In this document: positions 8,956 through 17,097 of the stretch, piece by piece
Layout: every line of letters begins with the position of its first letter
How positions within the stretch are numbered: position 1 is the stretch's first letter
From: Luteimonas cucumeris
GTDB lineage: Bacteria > Pseudomonadota > Gammaproteobacteria > Xanthomonadales > Xanthomonadaceae
NCBI RefSeq assembly: GCF_007830035.1
Contig: NZ_VLKN01000003.1
Span: 310,001-374,000, forward strand
Direction: 5' to 3'
Length of the DNA stretch: 64,000 nt
Position numbers and translations under genes: made by a program
The notes under the pieces: model-generated
What the model was told of the DNA's origin: nothing
The model's database searches: none
The model's input: only the letters and a program-made list of their open reading frames with translations

Positions 8956-10041
8956 ATGGCCAGTGTCCAGCTAGACCAGGTGCGCAAGGTTTACCCGAAC
9001 GGTTTCGTCGGTGTCGCCGGCGCCAGTTTCGAGATCGCCGACGGCGAGTTGCTGGTGCTGGTCGGGCCCTCGGGCTGCGGCAAGTCGACGCTGTTGCGGA
9101 TGATCGCTGGACTGGAATCGATCACCTCCGGCACGTTGAGCATCGGTGGGCGCGTGGTCAACGACGTGGCACCGAAGGATCGCGACATCGCGATGGTGTT
9201 CCAGAGTTACGCGCTGTATCCACACATGACCGTCGCGGAAAACCTCGCCTTCGGCCTGAAGCTGCGTGGCCATGACAAGGCCGCGATCGCCACGCGCGTG
9301 GCCGAGGCGGCGAAGACGCTGGAGCTGGATGCGCTGCTCGACCGCAAGCCCGCGGTGCTGTCCGGCGGCCAGCGCCAGCGCGTCGCGCTGGGGCGTGCGC
9401 TGGTGCGTCATCCGCAGGTATTCCTGCTCGACGAGCCGCTGTCCAACCTCGATGCCAAACTGCGCCTGTCGATGCGCGTCGAGATCGCGCGACTGCATCG
9501 GCAGCTCGGCGCGACCATGGTGTACGTGACCCACGACCAGATCGAGGCGATGACGCTGGGCCAGCGCATCGTGGTGCTCGACCGGGGCGAGATCCAGCAG
9601 ATCGACACGCCGATGGCGCTATACGAAAGACCGGCCAACCTGTTCGTGGCGACCTTCCTCGGCAGTCCGGCGATGAACGTGTTGCGCGGACGCCTGGCGC
9701 GCGGCGATGGCGTTGTCCTGCAGCTGGAAGATGGCCTCGGCGTGCCGCTGGACGGTGTGAACGTGCGCGAGGAATGGCTTGGACGCGACATCGTCGTGGG
9801 CGTGCGACCGGAGCACCTGCGTCCTGCCGCGGACGGTGCGGCGGGTGCGTTCGAAGCCGAGGTCGAGGTGGTCGAGCCGGTCGGCAGCGAAGTATTCGTC
9901 AACCTGCGGCTGGGCCGGCAGGCACTGGTCGCGCGCTTCGACCCGCACGTATTGCCCGAGCGCGGCAAACCTTTGGCGATCACGATCGCTGGCGAGCGGG
10001 CTCACTTCTTCGATGCAGCCAGTGGCGCGACGCTGGCGTGA
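8956..10041 (+). CDS. Sugar ABC transporter ATP-binding protein (MsmK/UgpC/MalK type)
   Basis: Cytoplasmic ATPase that energises carbohydrate ABC importers. The 361-residue protein has Walker [10 protein letters not shown], signature LSGGQRQRV, Walker B VFLLDEP, the [14 protein letters not shown]-loop, and a C-terminal regulatory/TOBE half (GVRPEHLRP...). The ATG at 8956 is preceded by CCGGAGAG; the frame extends to 8869 without homology. No permease or binding protein is adjacent, so it probably serves transporters encoded elsewhere, as shared MsmK-type ATPases do. It is divergent from the beta-glucosidase operon and may share its regulatory region. Confidence 0.9.
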   Translation: MASVQLDQVRKVYPNGFVGVAGASFEIADGELLVLVGPSGCGKSTLLRMIAGLESITSGTLSIGGRVVNDVAPKDRDIAMVFQSYALYPHMTVAENLAFGLKLRGHDKAAIATRVAEAAKTLELDALLDRKPAVLSGGQRQRVALGRALVRHPQVFLLDEPLSNLDAKLRLSMRVEIARLHRQLGATMVYVTHDQIEAMTLGQRIVVLDRGEIQQIDTPMALYERPANLFVATFLGSPAMNVLRGRLARGDGVVLQLEDGLGVPLDGVNVREEWLGRDIVVGVRPEHLRPAADGAAGAFEAEVEVVEPVGSEVFVNLRLGRQALVARFDPHVLPERGKPLAITIAGERAHFFDAASGATLA

Positions 10042-10095
10042 CGTGCGCCGTCTTCCCGAAGAGTCGCGGCGCGTACTGAATCGCAGCAGGCATCG

Positions 10096-11268
10096 CTACG
10101 ATTTTTTCGAGGCATCGGCCGCTGCCTGCATGGCCGCCCGGTCCGCTTCGTTGACGTCTTCCGCTCCCGGCGATGCCGTGGCCTGCCGCGCCTGTGCGGG
10201 CCTTGTTGTGGCGTCGACCTCCCTGTCCTCGCGCGCCAGGTTCACCCGCAGCCGCGGCAGCGCGTCGGCATGCGATGCGTTGAGATAGTCGATCATCTGT
10301 TCGCGCACGGCGCAGCGCAGGTCGAACAGGTCGCCGGAATTGCGCGCGCTCACCAGCAGCCGCACCTGGATGCTGGACGAGTCGGTATCGGTGACCTGCG
10401 CCACGCAGACGCGTCCGTCCCAGCGCGGGTCGTTGCGGCAGATCCGTTCCAGTTCGGTGCGTACTTCCGCCATAGGCGTGCGGTAGTCCAGCCACAGGAA
10501 CGACGTGCCGAGCAGTTGCGCCGTGGTCCGCGTCCAGTTCTCGAACGGATGCTCGATGAACCATTGCAGCGGCACCACCAGCCGACGCTCATCCCAGATG
10601 CGCACCACCACGTAGGCGCTGGTGATCTCGTCGATGCGACCCCATTCGCCTTCGACGATCACCACGTCGTCCATGCGGATCGGCTGCGTGATCGCGATCT
10701 GCAGGCCGGCGATCAGGTTGCCGAACACCGGCTTGGCGGCGATGCCGGCGACCAGGCCGATGACACCGGCCGAAGCGAGCAGCGTGGTGCCGACCTGGCG
10801 GATCTGCGGGAAGGTCATCAGGGCGATCGACAATCCGACCAGCACGATGCCGCCGCGGACGATGTGGCCCAGCACCCGCACCTGCGTCTGCACGCGTCGT
10901 GCGGCGAGGTTGTCGGCGACCTCGACCGGGTTCTCGCGCATGATGCGCTGCTCCACCGCGCCGACCGTGCGTACGGCGAGCCAGGTCAGGCACAGCAGGC
11001 TGCCGATGCCCAGCCAGTGCCTGGCTTCGGCCGACACGTTGTCGGGAAGGGGCGTGGCGCCGACCGCGATGCCGAGGAAGAGCAGGCACAGGCCGAGCGC
11101 GGCAGGCATCGCGACCACCTGCGCGATGCGCGCCCGCATCCGCGTTGCCGCGTGCAATCGCGCCCGCCGCTCCACCGCCAGCAGGATCCGGTATGCGAGG
11201 AAGCCCAGGAGCAACGCGACCGGCAGCGGCCATGCGGCCGCTGCGTTCTGCCAGAAATCGCTGGTCAT
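10096..11268 (-). CDS. MscS-family mechanosensitive channel
   Basis: Inner-membrane channel of the small-conductance family that releases solutes at hypo-osmotic shock. In the 390 residues, four or five hydrophobic segments precede the pore helix region LLASAGVIGLVAGIAAKPVFGNLIAGLQIAITQPIRMDDVV, then the beta domain WGRIDEITSAYVVVRIWDERRLVVPLQWFIEHPFENWTR. A low-complexity Ala/Glu-rich tail ends the protein. It is the last of a series of minus-strand genes, 48 bp beyond the S9 peptidase, and may be cotranscribed with it. Confidence 0.9.
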   Translation of the reverse strand: MTSDFWQNAAAAWPLPVALLLGFLAYRILLAVERRARLHAATRMRARIAQVVAMPAALGLCLLFLGIAVGATPLPDNVSAEARHWLGIGSLLCLTWLAVRTVGAVEQRIMRENPVEVADNLAARRVQTQVRVLGHIVRGGIVLVGLSIALMTFPQIRQVGTTLLASAGVIGLVAGIAAKPVFGNLIAGLQIAITQPIRMDDVVIVEGEWGRIDEITSAYVVVRIWDERRLVVPLQWFIEHPFENWTRTTAQLLGTSFLWLDYRTPMAEVRTELERICRNDPRWDGRVCVAQVTDTDSSSIQVRLLVSARNSGDLFDLRCAVREQMIDYLNASHADALPRLRVNLAREDREVDATTRPAQARQATASPGAEDVNEADRAAMQAAADASKKS

Positions 11269-11316
11269 GTCGTCATGTTCGCGCGGGTACCGTGCACGAC
11301 ATGTCGAAGCGTCAGC

Positions 11317-13413
11317 TCACTCCTGCGCGTCGCTGTTGTCGGTGAGCAATGGGTTGCGGCGCTGATGCGAGGAGAATTCCGCGAATTCGGGCCCGGCCAG
11401 GCGCAGGTTCTCGCGCAGGTAGGCACGCAGGCGCTGGCCCGGAGGTTCCGGCGCCGGGCTGCCGAGGTGGCGTTGCAGCATGGTTTCCATCGCGAAGATG
11501 TAGGCCTCGCGCGGAATCGGGTCGACCGGCGAATGCGCGCCGCCTGGTTCCACCAGCAAGGTCAGCGGTCGCCCCAGTGCCTTCAGCGTCGCGGTGTAGT
11601 GGATCACTTCGCGGATCGCCACCGTGCGGTCTGCGCCACCGGCAATGATGACCAGTGGGCGCTGCAGTTTCCCGGCGTTGACCAGCGGCGACTGCGCATG
11701 CAAGCGCGTGTACGTCGCGCGGTCGGTTGCATCCAGTGACAAGGCCTGCAAGGTATGCCGCAGTGAGCGGTCGGGCAGGTCGCCCTGGTCGCCGGCCTCT
11801 ACCAGCCAGCGCATCGACCAGCCCAGGTCCGCCGGCGGCGCGCCGGCCACGCCGACCTTGAACAGTTCTGGCTGGAAGGTCAGGCCCAACAACGTCGAGT
11901 AACCGCCGAAGGAATGGCCGACGATGCCGACGCGGTCCGCATCGCCGATGCCCTGGGCCAATAGCCAGCGCACGCCTTCGACGATGTCCTGCTGCACGCG
12001 ACCGTTGCCGTAGTCGCCATTCGACGCGAAGGTGTAGCTGCGACCGTGGCCGGTGGAGCCGCGGAAGTTCGACTGGAACACCACGTAGCCGCGGTTGGCG
12101 AGGAACTGGGCGATGCCGTCGTAACCGGCGCGGAAGTGATTGATCGGCCCGCCGTGCACTTGCGCGACCAACGGCGCGCGCGCCGGATCCACGCCCGGTG
12201 GCAGCAGCAGGAAGCCATGCACGCGCATGCCGTCGGAGGCGGTGTAGTCAATGGCGATCTTGGGCGCCAGCGTGGCTTCCTTCGGTGCATTCGCGGTGAT
12301 GCCGGGATCGTCGAGGATGCGGCGCAGATTTCCATTGCGCGGGTCGTAAAGGTACCAGCGCGGGTCGCGCAATGTCGGCGCACGCTCGCTCACCAGCCAG
12401 CGCGCGTAGGGGCCGCTGCCGGCCTGCAGGCCGATATCGCGATCGGGGAGCTTGCGTGCGATGTCCGCCACCACGGCCTGTGCATCGCCGATCCCGTAGG
12501 TCGCGGCGACGGTGCTGCGGTAACTCGCCGCCAGCGGCTGTTGCGTGCGCGGATCGATCACGACCTCATCGAGGTCGGCTTCGCCGCGAGGGTCCTGGTG
12601 CAAGGTCTGCAACCTGTCGTTCGCATCCAGGCGCATCACACGGCGGAAATTTCCGCCCGGATTTCCCGCCATCAGCAGGCTGCCATCGGCCTGCATTCCC
12701 AGCAGGTCCAGCCGATCCATGGGCCGCAGGCGCAGCACTTCGCGCAACGTCCCGTCGGGACGCACGCGGTACAGCGCGTCGTGGTCGCCTTCGAAACGCG
12801 CCAGCGCAACGATGCGGCCCTGCGCGTCGAGCGCGACATCGTGGATCCAGTGCGCGTCTTCGCGCAGCAGTGTGCGCTGGCCGCGCGCGTCCATGCGCAC
12901 GATGCGCCAACGTTCGCCGGTACCGGCGCGCACGCGTTCGCCCAGCAGTACGGCGGCCGGCTGCGACGTGTCGAGCTTCATCACTCGGCGCCGTTCGGTG
13001 CCACCCAGCGGCACGCGTACACCGGTACGGCCGTCGACACCGACGATGCTCAGCACGCGCGACGCGCGCAGGAACAGCCAGCGGCCATCGCGCGACCACA
13101 TCAACTGGTCGGCCTGGGTACTGCCCACCAGCATGCGTGCATTGCCGCCACCTGCCGGCAGCAGCCACAAGCCACGCGAGTCCTTCTTTTCGCGCAAGTA
13201 GGCCACCGCATCGCCGGCGGGCGAAAGCTGCGCGGCCACCAGCGTGCGGTTTTCGAGAAAAGCCGTGCGCGGCAGGCGCGGGGCACGGGGCAGTGCGCGT
13301 TGCGTGCCTTCAGCAGTGCGCAGGCTTTCGGCTGCCTGCGCCGGCAAGGTGCGCGGTGCGAGCAGCAGCGTGCACAGCGCCAGCATGCCGTACAGGGTCC
13401 GGAACATCGTCAT
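11317..13413 (-). CDS. Exported S9 (prolyl oligopeptidase) family peptidase
   Basis: The 698-residue serine peptidase starts with a signal peptide (MTMFRTLYGMLALCTLLLAP) and so is probably periplasmic. The first ~400 residues form a beta-propeller-like region; the catalytic alpha/beta-hydrolase domain follows. The nucleophile is Ser501 in GHSFGG, the Asp is in GGADRTV and the His in GGAHSP. AGAGGA precedes the ATG. It lies 25 bp downstream of the ABC permease and is probably part of that operon, which hints that peptide processing and the transporter are linked. Substrate unknown. Confidence 0.88.
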   Translation of the reverse strand: MTMFRTLYGMLALCTLLLAPRTLPAQAAESLRTAEGTQRALPRAPRLPRTAFLENRTLVAAQLSPAGDAVAYLREKKDSRGLWLLPAGGGNARMLVGSTQADQLMWSRDGRWLFLRASRVLSIVGVDGRTGVRVPLGGTERRRVMKLDTSQPAAVLLGERVRAGTGERWRIVRMDARGQRTLLREDAHWIHDVALDAQGRIVALARFEGDHDALYRVRPDGTLREVLRLRPMDRLDLLGMQADGSLLMAGNPGGNFRRVMRLDANDRLQTLHQDPRGEADLDEVVIDPRTQQPLAASYRSTVAATYGIGDAQAVVADIARKLPDRDIGLQAGSGPYARWLVSERAPTLRDPRWYLYDPRNGNLRRILDDPGITANAPKEATLAPKIAIDYTASDGMRVHGFLLLPPGVDPARAPLVAQVHGGPINHFRAGYDGIAQFLANRGYVVFQSNFRGSTGHGRSYTFASNGDYGNGRVQQDIVEGVRWLLAQGIGDADRVGIVGHSFGGYSTLLGLTFQPELFKVGVAGAPPADLGWSMRWLVEAGDQGDLPDRSLRHTLQALSLDATDRATYTRLHAQSPLVNAGKLQRPLVIIAGGADRTVAIREVIHYTATLKALGRPLTLLVEPGGAHSPVDPIPREAYIFAMETMLQRHLGSPAPEPPGQRLRAYLRENLRLAGPEFAEFSSHQRRNPLLTDNSDAQE

Positions 13414-13438
13414 CGTCGATCCTCTCGTCCGTTCCGGC

Positions 13439-15259
13439 TCAGGCGGCGGCCGGCTGTGCCGGCAGTACGGTTTCCGCGAGCGTTTCGCGCCGCGGATACA
13501 GCAGCCACAGGCTGGCCAGCGCCGGCAGTCCGACGATCCCGCACAGCACGACCCAGGTCCAGCGGCCGCGCGGCGAATGCACTTGCCGACCGGTCAGCCA
13601 TACCGCGCCAAGCAGCGCCAGCAGGCTGCACGCGCCGGCCAGCCACAGCACTTGCGACGGCACGGGCTCGGGCTTGGCACGCAGCGGATCCTTCGCCGCG
13701 AACAGGTCTTGCGCGCCCAGGCAGATCACGCGCAGCACCGGCGACAGCCAGGTGTTGCGGTTGGTATAGATGGACGGCAGGTCGATCGACAGGGCGCGGC
13801 GCGCGACTTCCCGCGCATGACCGTTGCCGGCCACGCGCAGCACCTGCTGGAACGGATTCTGCAGTTCGCCGCTCCACACGCCCCAGGTATAGGTGTAGGA
13901 CACCAGGTAGCCGTCCAGCAGTTCGATCACGTCAACCCGACTGAGGTTGCCGACCGGGCCGGGCATCGCCACCCGCATCACCGGCCGCAGCAGGTCGAGT
14001 CCGTTCATCGCCTCGCGGCCGGGGTAGAAATAGGCGGCGCGGTCGCTGAGCACCACGATGTTGTCGCCGGCCGGCTCGGGCGGGCTGGCCATCACTTCAC
14101 CCGCTGGCAGGCGGAAGCGTTCGAACATCCGCTGCTGTTCGCTGTCGTACTGGTAGGCCGCATGCGCGTTGTACAGGTAGGTCGCGCCGTATGGCATGGT
14201 CGGCGCCGGGAATGCGGCCTGCTCCTCGCCCACGCCCATTTCACCGATCCGGCGCTGGTCGCGCAGGCCACGGGTGACGAAACGCTCGCGATCGTGGCTG
14301 AACACCATCCACAGGTTGTTCTCGTCGTCGCCCAGTTCCAGCGGCGACAGATTGGTCATGCTGTTGCGCACCGGCAGGTTGCGCAGCGGGTAGGTCGTGT
14401 ACACGTCGGACAGGGCGACCTGCTCGCGCCACAGCGCGGCTTCCGGGTCGCGGCTGTTTTCGATGCCGAGCAGGAGCATGTCCTTGCCTTCGGCGCGGTC
14501 GGCTTCGATGTACCCGCCCTTCGGCGGCGTGTGCGCGTTGAGCGGGTGCGTGCCGGTGATTGTCCACGCCAGTTCGACGCCGAAGCCCAGCATCCAGAGC
14601 AGGAAATACGCACCCAGCTGCACTGGCAGCGCGACCGCCAGCACCGCGGCGGGCTTGCGCGGCGGCACGGCCGGATCCGGCTTGAACGCGATCGCCAGCA
14701 GCACCGCGAGGAAGGCGATGACCGCGCATTGCACGCCCAGCATGGCGACGCCCGAGGCCTGCGCGTACAGGAACAGGTTCGGCAACAGGAAGGCCGTGAA
14801 CGAATAGCGGCGGTTGCCGACCATCGTGTAGGCGCCGGCCAGGTAGCCCGACACCGCGATCAGCCATGCCGCCAGCGGCAGCATCCAATGGCGCAGGTCG
14901 ACCACGCGCGCGGTCATGGTTTCCTGGTACATCGCGACCAGCGCAATCGGCAAGGCCGTTGCAAGCAGTAGCAACAACGCGCCGGCGCCGGTCAATGCGC
15001 CGGCGATGTGCAGGCGGTGCAGCGGGCTATGCAGCAGGTTGAGCCACTGGTTCGGCTTGCGGTACGTGCCCATCTGGTACAGGCCCAGCAAGGCGCCGGC
15101 CACGGCATACACTGCGGCGAAGACCTGGTAGACGAACAGCGGTTGCTGCGCCATGTCCACCATGCGGCTCAGGAAACCCAGCGCGGCGAGGTTGATGATG
15201 CCGGCGGCCAGCGCCCACCAGCGGAAGCGCAGCAGCTCGCCCTTGAACAGATCGATCAT
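13439..15259 (-). CDS. Large ABC-type permease of a YtrA-associated transporter
   Basis: This 606-residue membrane protein has about six N-terminal helices within residues 1-240, a long hydrophilic segment (about 245-525, rich in aromatic residues, probably extracytoplasmic), and two to three C-terminal helices. ATG 15259 is preceded by GAGGA. It follows the ATPase by 22 bp, the usual partner position. The large soluble domain is unusual for a simple ABC-2 permease. Export versus import and substrate cannot be decided from sequence. Confidence 0.75.
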   Translation of the reverse strand: MIDLFKGELLRFRWWALAAGIINLAALGFLSRMVDMAQQPLFVYQVFAAVYAVAGALLGLYQMGTYRKPNQWLNLLHSPLHRLHIAGALTGAGALLLLLATALPIALVAMYQETMTARVVDLRHWMLPLAAWLIAVSGYLAGAYTMVGNRRYSFTAFLLPNLFLYAQASGVAMLGVQCAVIAFLAVLLAIAFKPDPAVPPRKPAAVLAVALPVQLGAYFLLWMLGFGVELAWTITGTHPLNAHTPPKGGYIEADRAEGKDMLLLGIENSRDPEAALWREQVALSDVYTTYPLRNLPVRNSMTNLSPLELGDDENNLWMVFSHDRERFVTRGLRDQRRIGEMGVGEEQAAFPAPTMPYGATYLYNAHAAYQYDSEQQRMFERFRLPAGEVMASPPEPAGDNIVVLSDRAAYFYPGREAMNGLDLLRPVMRVAMPGPVGNLSRVDVIELLDGYLVSYTYTWGVWSGELQNPFQQVLRVAGNGHAREVARRALSIDLPSIYTNRNTWLSPVLRVICLGAQDLFAAKDPLRAKPEPVPSQVLWLAGACSLLALLGAVWLTGRQVHSPRGRWTWVVLCGIVGLPALASLWLLYPRRETLAETVLPAQPAAA

Positions 15260-15281
15260 GTTGGTGTCCTCGTTCGCGCGC

Positions 15282-16199
15282 TCAGGCGGCGGCCGGCGCG
15301 GCGTGGTTCTTGGCAAGGAAGGCATTGACGGCGCGGTCCAGGCTGACCGGCATCGACTGCACGCTGCGTGCGCCGCAATCGCGCAGGAAGCGTTCGAAAT
15401 CCTCGTCCTGGTCCAGCACCAGGTAATGGTGCAGGCCGTCCAGACGCTGCACTTCCAGCAGGCCTGGCACCCTTGCAGGCTCGGGTCCCTTGAACGGCAC
15501 GTCGGCGATCCAGTGGCTGACGCGCGCGCAGAAATCCTCGGGCGCCGACATGTTCTTCAACTGCCCGCGCTCGAGGATGATCAGGTTGTCGGCGACGCGC
15601 TCGATCTCCTCCATCTGGTGCGAGCAATAGATCACCGTGCACTCGTCGGCGGCATTGCTGTACATCAGCGATTCGAGGAAGGCGCGCTTGGCGACCACGT
15701 CCAGGCCCAGTGTCGGTTCGTCCAGCACCAGCAGTTCCGGGCCCTGCGCCAGCGCCAGCGCGAGGTTGAAACCGGCGCGCTCGCCGCGCGAGAGCTGGCC
15801 CACCTTCTGCTCCGGCAGCACGTGGTAGTGGCCGAGCACGCCGTCGAATGCGGCCTGGTTCCAGCGCGGGTACTGGCGGCGATGCATGCCGGTCACCGCC
15901 GCCACGCGCATCCAGCCGGGGAGGGTGTGTTCCTCGTTGACGAAGCCGATGCGTGCGCGGTCCCGCGGCGCCAGCCGCTGGCTGTCGCGTCCGAGGATGC
16001 GCGCTTCGCCCGCGCTCTGCGGCAGGAAGCCGAGCAGGATCCGGAACAGGGTCGACTTGCCGGCGCCGTTGGCGCCGACGATGGCGTGAATGCGGCCGCG
16101 CGGGATGCGCAGGTCGAGGTGGTCGAGGGCGAGCTTGCGGCCGTAGCGTTTGCTCAGCGCTTCGGTCTCGATGACGTATTCGGAAGCACGGTCGTTCAT
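15282..16199 (-). CDS. ABC transporter ATP-binding protein of the YtrA-type module
   Basis: The 305-residue ATPase has Walker A GANGAGKST, a variant signature LSRGERAGF in place of LSGGQ, Walker B LLVLDEPTLGLD and switch His in YCSHQMEEIE. A ~90-residue C-terminal extension follows the ATPase core. The start at ATG 16199 gives MNDRASEYVIETEALSKRYG. The open frame continues upstream to 16274, but that part translates an intergenic repeat (MSSRAQRGT...) and is rejected. It lies between the GntR regulator and the permease. Confidence 0.9.
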   Translation of the reverse strand: MNDRASEYVIETEALSKRYGRKLALDHLDLRIPRGRIHAIVGANGAGKSTLFRILLGFLPQSAGEARILGRDSQRLAPRDRARIGFVNEEHTLPGWMRVAAVTGMHRRQYPRWNQAAFDGVLGHYHVLPEQKVGQLSRGERAGFNLALALAQGPELLVLDEPTLGLDVVAKRAFLESLMYSNAADECTVIYCSHQMEEIERVADNLIILERGQLKNMSAPEDFCARVSHWIADVPFKGPEPARVPGLLEVQRLDGLHHYLVLDQDEDFERFLRDCGARSVQSMPVSLDRAVNAFLAKNHAAPAAA

Positions 16200-16240
16200 G
16201 GCGGTCTCGAATGGAATCGATGATGGAATCGCGGTGCGGG

Positions 16241-16274
16241 ACAAGCAGGTCCCTCGCTGCGCTCTGGATGACAA
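16241..16274. repeat. REP-like repeat, family B (single copy)
   Basis: One copy of the element whose other strand reads TCATCC-GAGCGCAGCGAGGGACCTGCTT. It lies between the gntR stop and the ATPase start. Related copies are at 21465-21530, 26942-26974, 44524-44603 and, degenerate, 51680-51764. Confidence 0.8.
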
Positions 16275-16293
16275 CTGGGGATGGAGATCGTGG

Positions 16294-16704
16294 TCAGGCG
16301 GTTTTCTTTGGCGCCAGCACGCGCAGTTCGCGGTCCAGCCGGGCCAGTGCGCGATCGGGTGGATAGTCCAGCGCCGCCACTTCGTGGACGAAGCGCTGGA
16401 TTGCCTCGTCCATGCGTCGTTCGCGTTCGTCGTCGCTCAGGCGCTGGCGCGGCGTCGCCACGTACAGGCCCAGACCCTGGCGTGCCTCCAGCCAACCTTC
16501 CGAAGTGAGTTCGGCATAGGCCTTGGCGACGGTGTTCGGATTAATGGTCAACTGCTGCGCCAGTCCGCGCACGCTCGGCAACTGGGCGCCGGGACTGAGT
16601 TCGGCGGTGGCGATCTTCATGCGCACCGCGTCGACGATCTGCCGGCTGATCGGGCGTGTGTCGCCGGTGGCGATCTGGATCATCAATGCCTGGGTACGGG
16701 CCAT
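16294..16704 (-). CDS. GntR-family regulator, YtrA subfamily (cluster 1)
   Basis: The 136-residue regulator has an N-terminal winged helix-turn-helix (ISRQIVDAVRMKIATAELSPGAQLPSVRGLAQQLTINPNTVAKAYAELTSEGWLEARQGLGLYVA) and only a short C-terminal tail, the hallmark of the YtrA subgroup. Such proteins usually repress their own operon, normally an ABC transporter. That organisation is present here: ATPase, permease and peptidase follow on the same strand. A palindrome overlapping the predicted promoter (16722-16746) is the expected operator. Confidence 0.9.
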   Translation of the reverse strand: MARTQALMIQIATGDTRPISRQIVDAVRMKIATAELSPGAQLPSVRGLAQQLTINPNTVAKAYAELTSEGWLEARQGLGLYVATPRQRLSDDERERRMDEAIQRFVHEVAALDYPPDRALARLDRELRVLAPKKTA

Positions 16705-16721
16705 GCCTGCTCCTGTTGCGA

Positions 16722-16746
16722 ACTGTACTATTAATACCAGTACAGT
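16722..16746. promoter_or_regulatory. Palindromic operator for the YtrA-type GntR regulator (cluster 1)
   Basis: Perfect 8-bp arms ACTGTACT (16722-16729) and AGTACAGT (16739-16746) flank a 9-bp AT-rich spacer, 18 bp upstream of the gntR ATG. The right arm contains the predicted -10 hexamer of the minus-strand promoter, as expected for autorepression. Confidence 0.7.
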
Positions 16747-16768
16747 GCATACAGATCGAATCTGTCAA
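16739..16768 (-). promoter_or_regulatory. Promoter of the gntR-ABC operon (cluster 1)
   Basis: On the minus strand a perfect -35 TTGACA (16768-16763) is followed after 18 bp by TGTACT (16744-16739), 4 of 6 matches to TATAAT. The -10 lies inside the operator palindrome. Confidence 0.6.
16751..16765. promoter_or_regulatory. Second palindrome inside the gntR promoter
   Basis: ACAGAT-CGA-ATCTGT, perfect 6-bp arms with a 3-bp centre, lies between the -35 and -10 elements. It may bind a second regulator. Confidence 0.4.
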
Positions 16769-16956
16769 GCACGCGGCGACGGAACCGCGAAAAAGAGGAA
16801 TGGAATCCTGGATCAGCAGCGCGGAGCCTTGTGCCTCGAGGCCAGTGCGCCCGCGCGCCGGCGGCTGCGCGGCGCGGGCAGCGGCAAACACCGGCTCTGC
16901 AAACCCGGGCTGCGGCCGGGGCCTGGGATCCGCGATGCGGGAATGGCCCGGCTCGC

Positions 16957-16988
16957 TATACTCTGTGCATCTCCGGCGAATTCGCCGG
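16957..16988 (+). promoter_or_regulatory. Candidate -10 hexamer and 16-bp palindrome upstream of smc
   Basis: TATACT at 16957-16962 is a good -10 hexamer without a clear -35. Eleven bases downstream lies the perfect palindrome CCGGCGAATTCGCCGG (16973-16988), at about the transcription start. It could be an operator or a leader hairpin. Confidence 0.4.
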
Positions 16989-17097
16989 TTTGTCGTTATA
17001 TGAATCAATCACATAGCGACCATACGCAATCCAATGCCTGATCCAGATGCGCGCGCGGCACGGCGGACGCATCGAGCCTGAGAGAAAACACCGCCGC

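Larger units (their letters stand above)
16705..17097. other. 393-bp gap between divergent gntR and smc
   Basis: No gene is supported. The left side holds the gntR promoter and two palindromes (16722-16746, 16751-16765). The middle (about 16790-16930) is GC-rich without recognisable signal. The right side has a TATACT hexamer and a 16-bp palindrome before smc. Confidence 0.6.
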
